From Mobilisporobacter senegalensis (lineage in GTDB: Bacteria; Bacillota; Clostridia; Lachnospirales; Lachnospiraceae): DNA of 64,000 nt. Below are positions 25,945 through 34,750 of this stretch, piece after piece. The stretch covers positions 186,001 through 250,000 of the forward strand of contig NZ_RJVG01000002.1 in assembly GCF_003752155.1 (NCBI RefSeq), in the 5' to 3' direction. The notes below the pieces were generated by a model. The model saw only the letters and a program-made list of their open reading frames with translations. It made no database searches and was not told where the DNA came from. Every line of letters begins with the position of its first letter. The first letter of the stretch is position 1. The translations under genes and the position numbers were made by a program.

Positions 25945-27678
25945 ATGAAGAATAATAAGCATAGTTACTTTAAAGATGATATACGTAAAATGCTTTTCCT
26001 TTATGCGATTATCCCCGTTTTTCTTTTATCTTTAGTCTGTGTTGTGATATTTTGGGAAACTTGGCATTATTCCATGGAAAAAACAAATAAAACGAATAAT
26101 AAAGATATAATAACTGATCTGGAGACAACGATTCTGGCTTATACAGAAGTGATTGACGAATTAATACAACAAGAAAATATTATTGACGGTAAAATTGATG
26201 TTAGTTCCAGAGTCCAGATTTTTGAAAGAATCTATGGAATCTCAAACAAATTAGATCGAAAAGCTAATTTATATATCTTTGACCGCAATCTGAATTCAAT
26301 AATATCTGCTACAAAAGACCTTCCGGAATTTCTTGATGGAGATTATTTTATTAACTGGGGCGTATTTCGAAATATGAATCAGAATCCGGATAGAGTGGCC
26401 CTTAAACTAGTAGAAGATACCGCATCTGATTCTGTGCAATTAGTAATAGGTAAACCAATTATAAGAAAAAATACCATTAAAGGATATGTAGTCTTTGTGC
26501 TGGATAGTAAACAATTTGCCATCAAATTATCGAAATTTGGATCCCAAACAGTGATTACAGATGAATACGGGTGGGTTTATGTTTCTAATAATTATGATTT
26601 TTTAAATACTCTGCAGAGATTTGATTTAAGAGGACAAAAAGCAAACGGAAATATTGAAAATGAGGTTGGTAAATATTTCATTACTTCAAATTCTATCTTA
26701 GATAACAGGATCCATATTTATAGTATTTCCTCTAGAAGTAATATAGCTTCTATTTTTAAATATATAATAGTTATACTGATATTTGTATTTGTTATGATAA
26801 CCCTGCTGGTATTCATAAGTACAAAAAAGATGGCGGCTTCCAAAACGAAAGATCTATATAAGATCATCAGGGCATTTGAGAAAGTAAAAGAAGGTAACCT
26901 GGACACTTATATAGAAATCTCAGGCAATGATGAATTTAAAATAATAGGGGAATCTTATAATCTGATGCTTGATAGTTTGAAAGAACAAATCGAGAATAAC
27001 AAGGAAATGGGGAAACTGGTAAGCTCTTCCCAGTCAAAACAGCTGGAATCCCAATTTAATCCTCATTTTCTATATAATACTCTGGAGAATATCAGATTTA
27101 TGTGCAAACTGGATTCTACTCTGGCAAGCGATATGATATTCAGTCTGTCAACTTTGTTACGCTATAGTATAAGCAATACGAGAGAAGAAGTTACAGTGAA
27201 AGAAGATGTTCATTATACTGAAAACTATATGAGTATTTTAAAGTATCGATTTAACCGCCGTTTTCATTATACGATGGATATTCCATCAGATGTTATGTCC
27301 TGTATCATTCCGAAACTTATTTTACAGCCTTTAATTGAGAATTCTATCAAATACGGTTTCGAGGGAAAGGAACAACTAACAGTAAAAATCAGTGCATATA
27401 TGGAAGGAAATAATTTGATAATGACATGTTGGGATGATGGGTCCGGAATGAGTGAAAAGGAATTGGAGGAAATGAAGCAATTACTTTTACAAAAAACTAA
27501 CAAAAGCAATCATTTTGGTTTATTTAATATTCATAGAAGAGTACAGCTTAAATATGGTGACGAATATGGTATCCAGATTGAAAGCAAACAAGGAACTGGC
27601 ACATATTTAAAAGTTGTAATGCCAATAAAATATGAGGATAATAGGGGTGGCCTTGATGTTGAAAATTATCATAGTTGA
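25945..27678 (+). CDS. Sensor histidine kinase, YesM/LytS type
   Basis: A 577-residue kinase. One helix at about 15-38 and another at about 268-290 flank an external sensing region of dCache-like size, and a HAMP-like linker follows. The kinase core has the phospho-acceptor motif QFNPHFLYNTLENIRF and the ATPase segment LQPLIENSIKYGF with CWDDGSGMSEKEL (N and G1 boxes). This is the His-kinase type paired with AraC-type regulators. GGGAGG precedes ATG 25945. Its 3' end overlaps the regulator gene by 23 bases. The preceding binding-protein ABC system is its likely signal partner or target. Confidence 0.94.
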   Translation: MKNNKHSYFKDDIRKMLFLYAIIPVFLLSLVCVVIFWETWHYSMEKTNKTNNKDIITDLETTILAYTEVIDELIQQENIIDGKIDVSSRVQIFERIYGISNKLDRKANLYIFDRNLNSIISATKDLPEFLDGDYFINWGVFRNMNQNPDRVALKLVEDTASDSVQLVIGKPIIRKNTIKGYVVFVLDSKQFAIKLSKFGSQTVITDEYGWVYVSNNYDFLNTLQRFDLRGQKANGNIENEVGKYFITSNSILDNRIHIYSISSRSNIASIFKYIIVILIFVFVMITLLVFISTKKMAASKTKDLYKIIRAFEKVKEGNLDTYIEISGNDEFKIIGESYNLMLDSLKEQIENNKEMGKLVSSSQSKQLESQFNPHFLYNTLENIRFMCKLDSTLASDMIFSLSTLLRYSISNTREEVTVKEDVHYTENYMSILKYRFNRRFHYTMDIPSDVMSCIIPKLILQPLIENSIKYGFEGKEQLTVKISAYMEGNNLIMTCWDDGSGMSEKELEEMKQLLLQKTNKSNHFGLFNIHRRVQLKYGDEYGIQIESKQGTGTYLKVVMPIKYEDNRGGLDVENYHS

Positions 27679-28432
27679 AGATGAAGATATTATTCGAAAG
27701 GGATTAGTATTTACCATCGACTGGCTGAGTATGGATTGCATCATTGTTGCTGAGGCTTCTGATGGACAAGAGGGTTTGGAAAAAATAATTGAATTTCAAC
27801 CGGATGTAGTTATAACGGATATTAAAATGCCAAAGTTAGATGGGATAGAGATGATTCGCCAGGCCAGATGTCATGCAAAATTTAAGAGTATTATTCTGAC
27901 CAGTTATACTGAATTTGACTATGCAAAAAAAGCAATAGAATTAAAAGCATATGACTATTTAGTTAAACCAGTGGATGAAATAAAAATCAAGAACATAATG
28001 GAAGCTCTTCATGATGAAATAGATAATCATAAAGAGGTGGAGTTTGTATTGGAAACTTCAAAAAATGGAAGTTGTATGGATCTTAATTATTACATTACGC
28101 TGGACAATTCAGAAAACTGCTATGTGGCTCAGGCAATACAAAAAATAAAAGAAAATTATGCTGATAAAATAAGTATTGAATCAATCGCCGCTGAACTTGG
28201 TGTAAGCTCAAGTTATTTAAGTCGTAAATTTAAAGATATAACGGAGCATACTTTTTTAGATTTGTTAAATAGCTATAGAGTACAACAAGCTATTAAATTA
28301 TTAAACACCGGTAAGTACCGTGTATATGAAATATCTGACATGGTGGGGTTTAGTGATTATAAACATTTTTGTACGGTTTTCAAAAGATATACATTGATGT
28401 CACCAACATGCTTTATAAAGAAAAGAAGATAA
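27656..28432 (+). CDS. Response regulator with AraC-type DNA-binding domain (YesN type)
   Basis: A 258-residue regulator. The receiver domain begins LKIIIVEDEDIIRKG, with the phospho-acceptor Asp in VVITDIKMPKLDG and the switch Lys in DYLVKPVDE. After a short linker the C-terminal AraC domain shows two helix-turn-helix units (IESIAAELGVSSSYLSRKFK and YEISDMVGFSDYKHFCTVFK). I moved the start to ATG 27656 because GGGGTGG lies just before it and the receiver begins right there. It is shorter than many YesN proteins, lacking a middle domain. It probably activates the ABC genes upstream (inference). Confidence 0.93.
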   Translation: MLKIIIVEDEDIIRKGLVFTIDWLSMDCIIVAEASDGQEGLEKIIEFQPDVVITDIKMPKLDGIEMIRQARCHAKFKSIILTSYTEFDYAKKAIELKAYDYLVKPVDEIKIKNIMEALHDEIDNHKEVEFVLETSKNGSCMDLNYYITLDNSENCYVAQAIQKIKENYADKISIESIAAELGVSSSYLSRKFKDITEHTFLDLLNSYRVQQAIKLLNTGKYRVYEISDMVGFSDYKHFCTVFKRYTLMSPTCFIKKRR

Positions 28433-28459
28433 TAAAAGTGTAAAAAGGCAGGTAATATT

Positions 28460-29266
28460 ATGAAATACACAAATAGGATATTATTAAGTGATATGGATGG
28501 AACTTTATTGGATTCCAATAGCAGAGTATCATCAAAGAATAAAGAAGCCATAAAATTTTTTGTGAATAACGGTGGAAAATTTGGGATAGCAACAGGTAGA
28601 AGTCAATTGAACTCTGTAAATTTTCTGGATGAAGTTCCAATTAGCGCTCCTTGTATTTTGTATAATGGTGGAGCATTATATGATTTTACGGCTAATAACT
28701 TTATAGCATTAAATCTATTACCCGAACGGGTTCTGATAAATTTTCTTCAATATTGTATAAGAGAGGTACAGAATGTGATGGTGCAAATATATAGCACCGA
28801 TATGTGCTATTTTGTATCTAAGGAAGCATTGGCTGATCCTGAAGTTGTTGCAGGACATCAACCTGGTCAATTTATACAAATAGAAGATATAATTCATGAG
28901 CCATGGATTAAGATTTTATTCAGCGGAAGTGAAAAAGATTTAAAACTGGTAGAAAAAATGATGTTTCAATTTGATATTGCAGATAAGGTAAGCAGGGTAT
29001 TTACAAGTGATATCTATTTAGAAATATTACCTTTGGGAGTCTCAAAAGGCAGTATGTTAAAGAACCTGAAGAAAACTATAGGTGATGACTATAAAATTTA
29101 CGCAGTTGGTGACTATAATAATGATATTGAGATGATTCAGCTGGCAGATGTAGGTATTGCAACAGAGAATGCACTCTCATGTTTAAAAGATATGGCAGAT
29201 CACATAAGTGCCAGCAATGATGAAGATGCGATAGCAGATATTATATACCGGATTATGAACGAATGA
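28460..29266 (+). CDS. HAD superfamily hydrolase, Cof type
   Basis: A 268-residue phosphatase. Motif I is LLSDMDGTLLDS with the nucleophile Asp, and the late motif AVGDYNNDIEMI holds the metal-binding aspartates. FGIATGRSQ and the large cap domain between the motifs place it in the Cof (IIB) subfamily, whose members remove phosphate from sugar phosphates, nucleotides or cofactors. It follows the response regulator by 27 bases in the same direction. If the transporter upstream takes up a sugar phosphate, this enzyme could use it, but that is speculation. Confidence 0.9.
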   Translation: MKYTNRILLSDMDGTLLDSNSRVSSKNKEAIKFFVNNGGKFGIATGRSQLNSVNFLDEVPISAPCILYNGGALYDFTANNFIALNLLPERVLINFLQYCIREVQNVMVQIYSTDMCYFVSKEALADPEVVAGHQPGQFIQIEDIIHEPWIKILFSGSEKDLKLVEKMMFQFDIADKVSRVFTSDIYLEILPLGVSKGSMLKNLKKTIGDDYKIYAVGDYNNDIEMIQLADVGIATENALSCLKDMADHISASNDEDAIADIIYRIMNE

Positions 29267-29298
29267 TAAAGTACTCATTTCTATAATGGGAGGAAAAT

Positions 29299-30987
29299 AT
29301 GATAAAAAAACGTTTGAAGTCTCGTAGTGTAAGTATAGAACTAAAAGATACATTTCAAAAATCATTAGGTTCATTCATAATTCTTCTATGTCTGCTTCTT
29401 ATACTTATATTGACCATAACATTTATTAATAAGTCGGTTTTTAAAGTGTATGGATCAGGACAGGGAGCGGTAGGTAGTCTTGAGCTTGAATTTAATGCCT
29501 TGCATTCACAACTAAGATTTTTAGTTTATGAATCCGGTTCAGATAATCAATCGGATGTTATATATGAAATTGAGAATATGTCAACTGATTTAATTGAGGA
29601 TTCTAATGCTTTGGAAACGATTATGATCAATCGGGAAAGTAAAGAAAGTTATGGACAAATAACAAAATTATTAGAAGAATATATGAGTATAAAGGACAAC
29701 ATACTTCAATATGAAAAGAATCAAAGTAAATATAATTCTAAGAAATTATATAATGATGAAGCAGTACAGATAGCAGAAAATATGGATATATCTATTCGGG
29801 AATTATATACGTATATGAGCAGTAAGGGGTCAATATTAAGTAATCAGGTGTTAGTAATAAGTATTTTGATAACTATAATTTCTCTTATTCTTGGTATATT
29901 TATAATATGGATGGCCTTTAAAAGAGTGAATAAAACAATTGCCGGCATTTGTACACCATTGGGACAATTGACGGCTGATTCCAAGGAGATAGCAAAAGGA
30001 AATCTGCATATAGATATCCAGGCAATAGGTGATAATGAAATAGGCCAATTGGCAAAAAGCCTTATGAATACAGTGGATTCACTAAATAATTACATTGTGG
30101 ATATATCTAATAAATTACATAGTATAGCAGAGAATAATTTAACTGTTGAAATGGATCAGGAATATTATGGTGATTTTAAACCAATTCAGAAATCACTAAA
30201 TAAAATTTTTAACTTCTTAAATGATGTCTTTCGACAGATTGGAGCAGCATCTGTAGAAGTATTTGCCGGCGCAGGCCAGGTAGCAGAGAGTGCCGTGAAT
30301 CTTGCAGAAGGTACAGGAAAGCAATATTTTGCAATTGAAGAAATATCACAAGAACTAATTAGTGTCACGGGTAATGCAAAAGCAAATGAAGAATTATGTG
30401 CAGAAGCAGATAAACTTTCTCAATCTACAAAACAAAGTGCTGAAACTGGTATGAATAGAATGAACAATATGGTGCTGGCAATGGAATCAATGAATGAAAC
30501 CAGCAATAAAATTTCCACCATTTTGCAAAGTATTAATGATATTGCTGAACAGACTAATTTATTAGCACTTAACGCACAAATTGAAGCAGCCAGAGCAGGA
30601 GAAGCAGGAAAAGGTTTTGTTGTTGTTGCCAATGAAGTTGCCCATTTGGCAGATCGATGCTCTATGGCATCAAAAGAGTCTGAGATGATGATAAAAGCGA
30701 CTTTGGAAGCAGTACAAAGAGGTAATATAGAAGCAAAAGAAACAAAAGAAGTCTTAAGAGAGGCAGTAAAAGAAATTGATGTTGTTGCTAATGTCGTACA
30801 TAGGATACTGGAAAAAACAAAAGACCAGCAACAAGCTATTGAGCATGTCTCAACTGATATTAAAGAGATGTTAGATATTATTCATGGAAATTCAGCCACA
30901 GCACAGGAGAGTGCGGCAGCAAGTGAACAGCTTACGGCTCAGGCAGATATCCTGAAAGATTTATTACAAAGTATGAAGCTGAAATAA
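29299..30987 (+). CDS. Methyl-accepting chemotaxis protein with helical sensor domain
   Basis: A 562-residue chemoreceptor. Helices at about 25-48 and 182-207 flank an external region of about 135 residues that looks like a four-helix-bundle sensor. Next comes a HAMP domain ([18 protein letters not shown]) and the signalling domain with the tip [20 protein letters not shown]. No C-terminal methylation-enzyme tether is seen. GGGAGG precedes ATG 29299. It sits 32 bases after the HAD gene and may be part of the same unit, linking chemotaxis to the nutrient handled by the transporter upstream (inference). Confidence 0.93.
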   Translation: MIKKRLKSRSVSIELKDTFQKSLGSFIILLCLLLILILTITFINKSVFKVYGSGQGAVGSLELEFNALHSQLRFLVYESGSDNQSDVIYEIENMSTDLIEDSNALETIMINRESKESYGQITKLLEEYMSIKDNILQYEKNQSKYNSKKLYNDEAVQIAENMDISIRELYTYMSSKGSILSNQVLVISILITIISLILGIFIIWMAFKRVNKTIAGICTPLGQLTADSKEIAKGNLHIDIQAIGDNEIGQLAKSLMNTVDSLNNYIVDISNKLHSIAENNLTVEMDQEYYGDFKPIQKSLNKIFNFLNDVFRQIGAASVEVFAGAGQVAESAVNLAEGTGKQYFAIEEISQELISVTGNAKANEELCAEADKLSQSTKQSAETGMNRMNNMVLAMESMNETSNKISTILQSINDIAEQTNLLALNAQIEAARAGEAGKGFVVVANEVAHLADRCSMASKESEMMIKATLEAVQRGNIEAKETKEVLREAVKEIDVVANVVHRILEKTKDQQQAIEHVSTDIKEMLDIIHGNSATAQESAAASEQLTAQADILKDLLQSMKLK

Positions 30988-31034
30988 TAAAACATTAAAA
31001 ATTTTTATAGTAGTTAATCCTTGAATTTAAGCTG

Positions 31035-31065
31035 AAAAGAGAGCATATAGAAAATGCTCTCTTTT
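31035..31065. terminator. Bidirectional terminator between convergent genes
   Basis: AAAAGAGAGCAT (31035-31046) pairs perfectly with ATGCTCTCTTTT (31054-31065). It ends both the receptor transcript and the minus-strand secreted-protein transcript. Confidence 0.88.
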
Positions 31066-31099
31066 CCCTTATATGAAATTAATTATTTATGCTGTCTTA

Positions 31100-32233
31100 T
31101 TATCTAAATTTAATTGTGTAGTATCCTGAAGATGTTTTGGCTCTTTTTATAACTTTAATATAATAAGTTCCAACAGGCATAGTTTCTTTGGTAGAATACT
31201 CTCCACCTTCAAAATCGTATAATGTAATCGTGCTTCCCCACAATATTACATTTTTGCTGGCAGGAATAATCTCAAATGTAATAGATTCATTTGATTTGGC
31301 ATAAATGTCAAATGCTAATTTTCTTTTACTTGTTAATTTTACTTTATACCAATCTGCTTTTGTAGTACTATCTGTTGCCTGAACCAGACCTTTTACTGTT
31401 TTTCCTTTGCCGATAGTGACTGCCTTGGCTTTGGTTGAACCTGGTTTTTCTGCAACCGCAACAAATGAATAGCGTAATTTGTAAACATCAGATGATTTGG
31501 CATTAATGTAGTAAGTTCCTTTTTTAACAGCGAAATAAGTGGCATATCCCTGGGTCTTACTTAAGTACTCAAGATCGGATAATTTCGCTTTCTTGCTGTT
31601 TAATAAGGTTACAGAAATGGAGGATGAATATTCTCCTAAAGAAGCACCTTCCACCATAATATACCCAGGTTTACTAATAGTTATCTTATGACTGATCTGA
31701 CTATCATAAGACATTGGGTAACTGCCAATCCATTCTTTGTTCTTTAATGTTTTAGTCTCACTGCTAAAAGAATATGGAGTAATTGTAAGTGAAGCATCTG
31801 CTTCAGCATAACTGGATAATGAGAGCTTTAAATAATAGGTTCCTTTTGCCGGAACTTTTGCTTCAAGGTCACCTTCCATTGAAGAACTGCTTAAATATCT
31901 TGCATATCCGACAATGCTTGTACAAGCTTCATCACTATACAGACCGATATCTAAGCCGCTTGGGATTACCTTACCTGTTAATTTAATACTTAATAATCCT
32001 TTATAGTCCATGTTAATTGGTACGACTAATGTTTTTGTAGATACAGGTACTACAAGATCGTAGCTTTGAAAAGTTGTTGTGTCTTCTTCACCGGTTACGA
32101 GTGATACAGGCTGGATAGCAGTATTCTCTTGAGGGGTTGAAGCTGGAACTTCTGCAGCTGTTACATTTTGTGGTAAAACATTAATACAAAAACAAGCAGC
32201 TAAAATTCCTAGGAATAATTTGAATTTGTGCAT
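31100..32233 (-). CDS. Secreted protein with repeated PPC-like domains
   Basis: A 377-residue exported protein. The signal peptide is KFKLFLGILAACFCINVL with cleavage expected after TAAEV or nearby. Three related beta-sandwich units each end in a GTYY motif (GTYYLKLSL, GTYYINAKSS, GTYYIKVIKRA), the pattern of pre-peptidase C-terminal domains. No protease domain, sortase motif or SLH repeat is present. I used ATG 32233, nine codons into the longest frame, because AAGGGAGAG precedes it and the signal peptide then starts properly. The role is unknown: perhaps a surface or matrix-binding protein. Confidence 0.85.
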   Translation of the reverse strand: MHKFKLFLGILAACFCINVLPQNVTAAEVPASTPQENTAIQPVSLVTGEEDTTTFQSYDLVVPVSTKTLVVPINMDYKGLLSIKLTGKVIPSGLDIGLYSDEACTSIVGYARYLSSSSMEGDLEAKVPAKGTYYLKLSLSSYAEADASLTITPYSFSSETKTLKNKEWIGSYPMSYDSQISHKITISKPGYIMVEGASLGEYSSSISVTLLNSKKAKLSDLEYLSKTQGYATYFAVKKGTYYINAKSSDVYKLRYSFVAVAEKPGSTKAKAVTIGKGKTVKGLVQATDSTTKADWYKVKLTSKRKLAFDIYAKSNESITFEIIPASKNVILWGSTITLYDFEGGEYSTKETMPVGTYYIKVIKRAKTSSGYYTIKFR

Positions 32234-32495
32234 ATTTCTCTCCCTTTCACTATTATACAAATAATACTAAACATAGTAATTATTTACATAAAATTATAGT
32301 GGAAAACCCCTTTAAATACAATAGGGATATCAGACTATAAACCTACATATTATTACATTTATAGCGATATCAAACAAAAATATACTTTAAAATGCAACAA
32401 ATGTGTACTAAGAGTATGATAACGTATATTTATCTTGATATAGGAATCAGTAAATACATGAAGTATTGCATTAACATTAGGAAAGGTGAGAACTC

Positions 32496-34637
32496 ATGAA
32501 TAAAGAATTTTTTAGAGATCCAACAGGAGATCCGGACTATACCATTGGGGGTTTTTGGTTTTGGAATGATATTATAACCGATAATAAAACGACGGAACAG
32601 TTGAATATGATGAATGGCATCCATGCGGACCAGCCTGTTCTTCATGCCAGATTCGGGCTGCAAAATGAATATTTAAGTGAGGACTGGTTTGATCGCATTG
32701 ATCATACGATAAATGAATGCCGCAAGAAAAATATGAGAATATGGCTTTATGATGAAAACAATTGGCCAAGTGGAAACTGTAACTGGACTATTACTATGGA
32801 TGAAGAGTATAGAGAACATTTCCTCCAATTTGAGAAGCAGGAATTAGAAGCAGGTAAAAAATATAGTTTGGACCTGACCAGGAAACAATATATTAATGTG
32901 ACTGCTTACGATCCTAATGGGAGGAAAATCGATTTACTAAGTTCTCATTATGATAAAATTGAATACATTTCAAAGGAAACGGTTGTTATCTATGCAGTTT
33001 ACATTGCAGTGGATGAGTATGAACCAATAGGTAAATTATGTGTAGATTATTTAAGCAAAGAGGCAATCGGCAAATTTATTGAGACGACCCATGAGAAATA
33101 TGCGGATCATTTTAAAGGTGAATTTGGCAAAATCATAACGGGTATTTTTATGGATGAGACCAGATTTTGTAATGCTTTTGTATGGACCAAAACTCTGCCG
33201 GAAGAATTCAGGAAACGGAAAGGATATGATATCATTCCATACCTTCCATTGCTAATTCATAACACAGAACAATCTGTTTATGTACGTTATGATTATTATG
33301 ATGTAATTTCTGATATGTATACAGAGGCTACTTTTAAACAAATATATGACTGGTGTGAAGCTCATGATCTTATGACAACTGCACACTTTTTAGGAGAGGA
33401 AACATTAGCTACACAATCCTATTTTGGAGGAGATATGGTCCGTGGGTATAAATATTTACATGTACCGGCGATTGATCATCTTGGAAATGGAATAGGAAGT
33501 TTAGATGGTAAATTTGCAGTTAGTGCAAGCCATAATTATGGCAGGTCAAGAATCAGTTGTGAAGCCTTTGGTGCTTCGGGCTGGGATATGGATTTTGAAT
33601 CCATGGTTAAAATATCTAACTGGTTATTCCAACAGGGAATTAATCTGATTTGGATGCATGGGTTCTATTATTCCATCAGGGATGAGAGAAGTGAAGATTT
33701 TCCACCATCTTATTTTTACCAGTGGAAATATTGGGATCATATGCCGATGTATGCAAAAATGGCAGCCAGAATGAGTGAAATGCTAAGCAATGGGTGCAGT
33801 GAAGCAGAGATTTTAGTATATAGTCCAATGGAAACTTTCTGGAATTATTTCGAACCGGATTTGGATATTAAGACTGGATTCTGGGAAGAAGGGCCATTTA
33901 TTACAGATGAAAAAGCTAAATTTATTGATAATCAGTTCCAGCTTGTATGCAACAAATTAGTAGATAAGAATTATGATTTTAACATCTTAGGCTCTGATGC
34001 CATTGACAATTTTGAAGTGAAAGACGGCAAAATCCTGAATCGATTAAATGGTGAGACGTTTACTGTTTTTGTATTACCTTTAGTGGAAGTTCTAACCGAT
34101 AAGATGGTTGCCTTTTTAAATGAATTTACTGCAGCAGGAGGTAAAGTCATTTCTTATTATAGTGATGTAAAATATGTGGTAAATAAAAATGGTAAGCATA
34201 TGACAAAAGAAGAGCTGCCAAAATTAGATGCCTCTAAGATCACTATTGCAAAGAAAATTGGGGATATTGTGGAGGAATGCAAAAATTCAATACATCTGCC
34301 ATTTGAAATAACCTGTGGAGTAGACGAAGTTGTCCATACAAAATCAAGCTATCCGGCAAGACTAATTGACCCATATATTCATGACGGTGAAACCCTTTAT
34401 GGAATTGGGGTCACCAGATATTTAAAAGACGGATTCAGAATATTAAATTTCACCAACTATAATGAGAAAGAGGAAGATTTGAAAATTTTTGTGGAGTCTG
34501 TAGATATACCGGAGATTTATATCCCTGAAACTGGAGAAATTATTAGCAGTAAAGAATATGAGAAATTAGATGGTGGGTATGAAATTAAAGTAACGATACC
34601 AAAGAATAGGACTTATTTTGTTGTATGTAAATTATAA
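32496..34637 (+). CDS. Glycoside hydrolase, GH106-like (possible alpha-L-rhamnosidase)
   Basis: A 713-residue cytoplasmic protein with no signal peptide. The start GGFWFWNDIIT and the segment RIWLYDENNWPSG (about 81-93) are the patterns I associate with the GH106/rhamnosidase-like group; GIFMDETRFC (about 215-224) gives likely acidic residues. Known GH106 enzymes exceed 1000 residues, so this is a compact relative lacking accessory modules, and the assignment is tentative. A beta-galactosidase-like clan member is the alternative. AAAGGTGAG precedes ATG 32496. It is followed by a GH3 gene, then a two-component pair and a sugar ABC importer. Confidence 0.6.
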   Translation: MNKEFFRDPTGDPDYTIGGFWFWNDIITDNKTTEQLNMMNGIHADQPVLHARFGLQNEYLSEDWFDRIDHTINECRKKNMRIWLYDENNWPSGNCNWTITMDEEYREHFLQFEKQELEAGKKYSLDLTRKQYINVTAYDPNGRKIDLLSSHYDKIEYISKETVVIYAVYIAVDEYEPIGKLCVDYLSKEAIGKFIETTHEKYADHFKGEFGKIITGIFMDETRFCNAFVWTKTLPEEFRKRKGYDIIPYLPLLIHNTEQSVYVRYDYYDVISDMYTEATFKQIYDWCEAHDLMTTAHFLGEETLATQSYFGGDMVRGYKYLHVPAIDHLGNGIGSLDGKFAVSASHNYGRSRISCEAFGASGWDMDFESMVKISNWLFQQGINLIWMHGFYYSIRDERSEDFPPSYFYQWKYWDHMPMYAKMAARMSEMLSNGCSEAEILVYSPMETFWNYFEPDLDIKTGFWEEGPFITDEKAKFIDNQFQLVCNKLVDKNYDFNILGSDAIDNFEVKDGKILNRLNGETFTVFVLPLVEVLTDKMVAFLNEFTAAGGKVISYYSDVKYVVNKNGKHMTKEELPKLDASKITIAKKIGDIVEECKNSIHLPFEITCGVDEVVHTKSSYPARLIDPYIHDGETLYGIGVTRYLKDGFRILNFTNYNEKEEDLKIFVESVDIPEIYIPETGEIISSKEYEKLDGGYEIKVTIPKNRTYFVVCKL

Positions 34638-34750
34638 TAAGTATTCATCCTAAAAATCAGACAGGGTCCAAAACCCATCAGAATTAGGTTTCGATTGATG
34701 TAAGTTTAGTATATTCTATAATGTTTTGAGATTAAAAATGGAGGTCCTAT

